Source: Nitrospira lenta
GTDB lineage: Bacteria; Nitrospirota; Nitrospiria; Nitrospirales; Nitrospiraceae
Direction: 5' to 3'
NCBI RefSeq assembly: GCF_900403705.1
Contig: NZ_OUNR01000017.1
Span: forward strand, 248,001-312,000
Length of the DNA: 64,000 nt
This document shows, one piece after another, positions 61,711-64,000 of this stretch (its first letter is position 1; the number at the start of each line of letters is the position of its first letter). A program made the position numbers and the translations under genes. The notes beneath the pieces were generated by a model. The model worked only from the letters and a program-made list of their open reading frames with translations, did not search any database and was not told the DNA's origin.

Positions 61711-62166
61711 CTACATACGGCCTTCGTCAAGTTCGATCGCATCAACCCACGTGGAGGCCGGCGGGAGCGAGCTGACCGGCACGCCGCGTTTCTTCGCAAT
61801 CTCATCAAGACGGCCCTGAAAACGTTGGCGCGTGGCGTCTTCTTTGGGTCCTGAAGAAAGCAGCCCCTGCGACCATTGGGCAATCTCCTCGTGCGAATGC
61901 GGCTTGCCGTTCGCCACGACCCAGGCGAGCAATTGCTCATCCGTTCCACTGGCTAATACTTTTTGTTCAAACGCCTTCGGATCGATCCCCAGGAAATCGA
62001 CCAGGTACTTGTCGAACCCGACCGTGATGTAGTTGTAGTCCTGAATCTGACCGGCATGGCGGAGTTTAATCTTGTCGATAAACCGCCCCAAGTGAGCAAT
62101 GCCACCGAGCAAGGCTTTGGGACTGCGGGGACATTGTCCAGACACGTTGAAACTTCCTTCTCCCAT
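61711..62166 (-). CDS. DUF5069 family protein
   Basis: A 151-residue soluble protein. The start CPRSPKALLGGIAHLGRFIDKIKL and the middle YNYITVGFDKYLVDFLGI are typical of DUF5069, a widespread small family of unknown function. It lies 9 bases upstream of the PII-like frameshifted gene, probably one transcript. Full length. Confidence 0.85.
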   Translation of the reverse strand: MGEGSFNVSGQCPRSPKALLGGIAHLGRFIDKIKLRHAGQIQDYNYITVGFDKYLVDFLGIDPKAFEQKVLASGTDEQLLAWVVANGKPHSHEEIAQWSQGLLSSGPKEDATRQRFQGRLDEIAKKRGVPVSSLPPASTWVDAIELDEGRM

Positions 62167-62195
62167 TTACAAATTCCTTTCTTCGAGATCATGAA

Positions 62196-63623
62196 TCAGT
62201 AACCGTGTCGCTTAAGCTCTGATTCAGCCTGTGCTTTCAGTTGACACAGGATCTCTCCCAGAACACGGTTAGAAAAAATTGCCACTCTCAAATCAGTGAC
62301 CATCCTTTCTTTGCCTAGAACACTAGAGATTGGCACTCGCAAGAGATCATTGGTCTCCCTGCATAGAATCATAATGTCATCATCCCTACCGCAATTTCTC
62401 GGCACAAAGATTACTAGATTCCTGTTCACTTTTGTCGCAGCAGGCGGCAGCGACTCCGCCTGTAATACAATCGACTCTTTGGGGATACTTACCAAAGTGC
62501 GATACCCATCAGGAGTGGGTGGCATCTGGATGTCTCCACCAGACCTAGTAACATCAAAACGTAACTCTCCAGCCCTCGGAACTTCGGTGACTTGCTTTTG
62601 TATTTGCGTTTGCACCGCATGCAACAAGGTCTGTCCCGCTAAATCGACCTGATTGTGCTTATATCCCCCCCTGGTTAGATAGAGATCTCCTATAGCCCTT
62701 GATGTCTTAACTGGATCATCGACTTCAGCCGTCCTAAGGCTTTCCGCAACCAAAACAAATGCATCTCGGCTTCTTGAAGTTACAAAGTTTACAAATGTTT
62801 GGCACTCCCCAGAATCGGCTGCCTCTAATGCGTCAATATAGGCATTACGATGGTCAACCAAAACGAGGAGCGGAATTGATGCAGCGCGATATAGGAATAT
62901 TGAAGCCAACGCTCGTGCAACTCTGCCATTCCCATCCTGAAATGGGTGGATTCGTGTGAAGGCATGGTGTACATAAGCAGCCTGTAACACAGGATGTGCA
63001 GATTCAAAGTCTTGTCTCCGCATGATCTCGCACAGACGCCCCATCTCCATAGGCGTCTGCTGGACAGGTGCATACGCATGGAGAGTGCCATCTTCTTTCT
63101 GAACATGATTGGGAAACTTCTTATACTCTCCGTGATTTAATTGTTGCTCCTGAATCCCTGCAGAAGTCAGAGCTTTAAATGTATTTTGAGCCGAGCAAAT
63201 CTTCCTATGAAGCTCTCGAATATAAGCCTCTGCAATGGGAACGGACTTCGTCGCTAAATCTAGGACATAGTCATAGGCATCTAATTGAGACTCGATCAAC
63301 AAGCGAACCTTTTCCTGTTCCTTTTCAAATGCAACCTGCCACATCGCAGTTTGAGCAGCGATTGTGATTGTGATACCTCTGTCAAGCTGGTAAAGCCCTT
63401 CAATCGCTCCGGTATCAATTGCTGCAGCACGCTTGGCAACCTCTCGCGCTCGATCAAGCTTTACTGAATTGGCGCTACCAAGTTCCTGCACAATAGAAAG
63501 ATGGGTATTCCAAGCCTGCACGTCTAGTGCGAGCGATGACCAATCTATGAAGTCAACTATAGGCTTGTAAGATTTGTCAGCACGACCGATAAGATCAATG
63601 GCTACTGGAGCTTGTTCATCCAT
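62196..63623 (-). CDS. Fic-domain protein with N-terminal inhibitory motif (class II)
   Basis: A 475-residue protein. An N-terminal inhibitory helix matches (S/T)xxxE(G/N) as TGAIEG (about residue 76). The complete Fic motif HPFQDGNGRVAR is at about 225-236, so it should transfer AMP from ATP to a target hydroxyl. The C-terminal third (about 320-475) is an unknown domain. The ATG at 63623 has no ribosome site; an in-frame ATG 18 codons earlier is possible. The gene is visibly AT-richer than its neighbours, a sign of recent transfer. Confidence 0.82.
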   Translation of the reverse strand: MDEQAPVAIDLIGRADKSYKPIVDFIDWSSLALDVQAWNTHLSIVQELGSANSVKLDRAREVAKRAAAIDTGAIEGLYQLDRGITITIAAQTAMWQVAFEKEQEKVRLLIESQLDAYDYVLDLATKSVPIAEAYIRELHRKICSAQNTFKALTSAGIQEQQLNHGEYKKFPNHVQKEDGTLHAYAPVQQTPMEMGRLCEIMRRQDFESAHPVLQAAYVHHAFTRIHPFQDGNGRVARALASIFLYRAASIPLLVLVDHRNAYIDALEAADSGECQTFVNFVTSRSRDAFVLVAESLRTAEVDDPVKTSRAIGDLYLTRGGYKHNQVDLAGQTLLHAVQTQIQKQVTEVPRAGELRFDVTRSGGDIQMPPTPDGYRTLVSIPKESIVLQAESLPPAATKVNRNLVIFVPRNCGRDDDIMILCRETNDLLRVPISSVLGKERMVTDLRVAIFSNRVLGEILCQLKAQAESELKRHGY

Positions 63624-64000
63624 AAAAATACAATCGGGTGAAAACCTTTCACATAAGCTACGGTCATAACACGCCATCCGTCAAGGAACCTAGCTGACTT
63701 CTTAATCAAACGACCACCCCCCAAAGATCTTCCAACGAAGCTGAAGCGAGCAAGAGCCTGAGGCGTAACGGTCTAAGCACATGTGGGCTTATGTGAAACG
63801 AGAACGAAGGCTAGAAATAGGGACAGGCTACTTTTTGTGGGGAAGCGTGTCAACCAAAGGAGATAGACAAATGCCCACACACGGACAAGAGGCAGTAACT
63901 ACGGATTTGGCGGGTGGCACGTCGAACTGAGCGCCCCGCCGCGCACAACGAAAGGGCCCCACTGGGGGATGGGTGGAGTGAGCACGGCGGGGCTGTTCGC
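63624..64000. other. window end; no convincing gene
   Basis: Nothing gene-sized is visible. A 19-codon frame at 63871-63930 has an AAGGAG site. The phrase AATAGGGACAGGCTACTTTT at about 63816-63835 resembles sequence often found beside REP-type transposase genes, but no transposase is present in the window. Confidence 0.35.

Overview
The window looks like a chromosomal segment of a GC-rich Gram-negative nitrifier of the genus Nitrospira or a close relative. That is an inference from gene content and not a database match. The content includes a complete Tol-Pal envelope system, many lipoproteins, multi-heme and mono-heme c-type cytochromes, molybdenum-cofactor genes beside tatC, and a sigma-54 activator family. 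There is no rRNA, CRISPR array, prophage or intact insertion sequence. Most of the window is ordinary core genome with a few accessory islands.

Layout. 0-2.6 kb: a Phd/Doc-type toxin-antitoxin pair, a stand-alone HExxH-type putative peptide hydroxylase and a zinc-ribbon protein. 2.9-4.4 kb: RqcH/NFACT. 4.4-11.4 kb: a sigma-54 activator followed by an ABC permease, ATPase, membrane-fusion and outer-membrane-factor operon. Three copies of a TGCC-N8-GGCA palindrome and a -24/-12 promoter tie the two units together. 11.5-13.3 kb: a response regulator, a 2OG-Fe(II) oxygenase and an RRM protein. 13.5-21.6 kb, minus strand: HtrA, TatC, Mrp/Nbp35-like ATPase, MoeA, MobB, hexaheme cytochrome, ABC ATPase, a Cys/His-tailed membrane protein and an ABC-2 permease. 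This looks like an export and metal-cofactor cluster. 21.8-23.6 kb: a DsbA-NhaA fusion. 23.9-31 kb: a glycan or natural-product-like group (polyprenyl-phosphate glycosyltransferase, GT-C-like membrane protein, carbamoyltransferase) beside a lipoprotein with a caspase fold that lacks both catalytic residues. 31.2-31.8 kb: a mono-heme cytochrome with a consensus promoter and terminator.

32.2-46.6 kb is a long minus-strand run: XerC/D, two tRNAs (Val-UAC, Asp-GUC), tolQ, tolR, tolA, tolB, pal, two CpoB/YbgF-like proteins, mutL, miaA, mtnP, a PfkB kinase, a TPR lipoprotein and a RodZ-like protein. 46.8-50.7 kb, plus strand: an LpoA-like lipoprotein-activator homologue, an M50 protease, a small ORF that duplicates the protease tail, and trpS, all tightly coupled. 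50.8-54.2 kb: small exported proteins, including a frameshifted glycine-rich gene. 54-60.5 kb: MBL hydrolase, FGE-like protein, Ycf46-type AAA ATPase and NlpC/P60 lipoprotein. 60.6-64 kb: a His/Lys-rich exported protein, a frameshifted PII-like gene, a DUF5069 protein and a visibly AT-richer Fic gene that may be acquired.

The most notable items are the self-consistent sigma-54 regulon, the partial tandem duplication that made a new coupled small ORF, the catalytically dead caspase-like lipoprotein, the orphan HExxH enzyme, and several promoters that abut start codons and suggest leaderless mRNAs. I do not see one large, clearly undescribed system.
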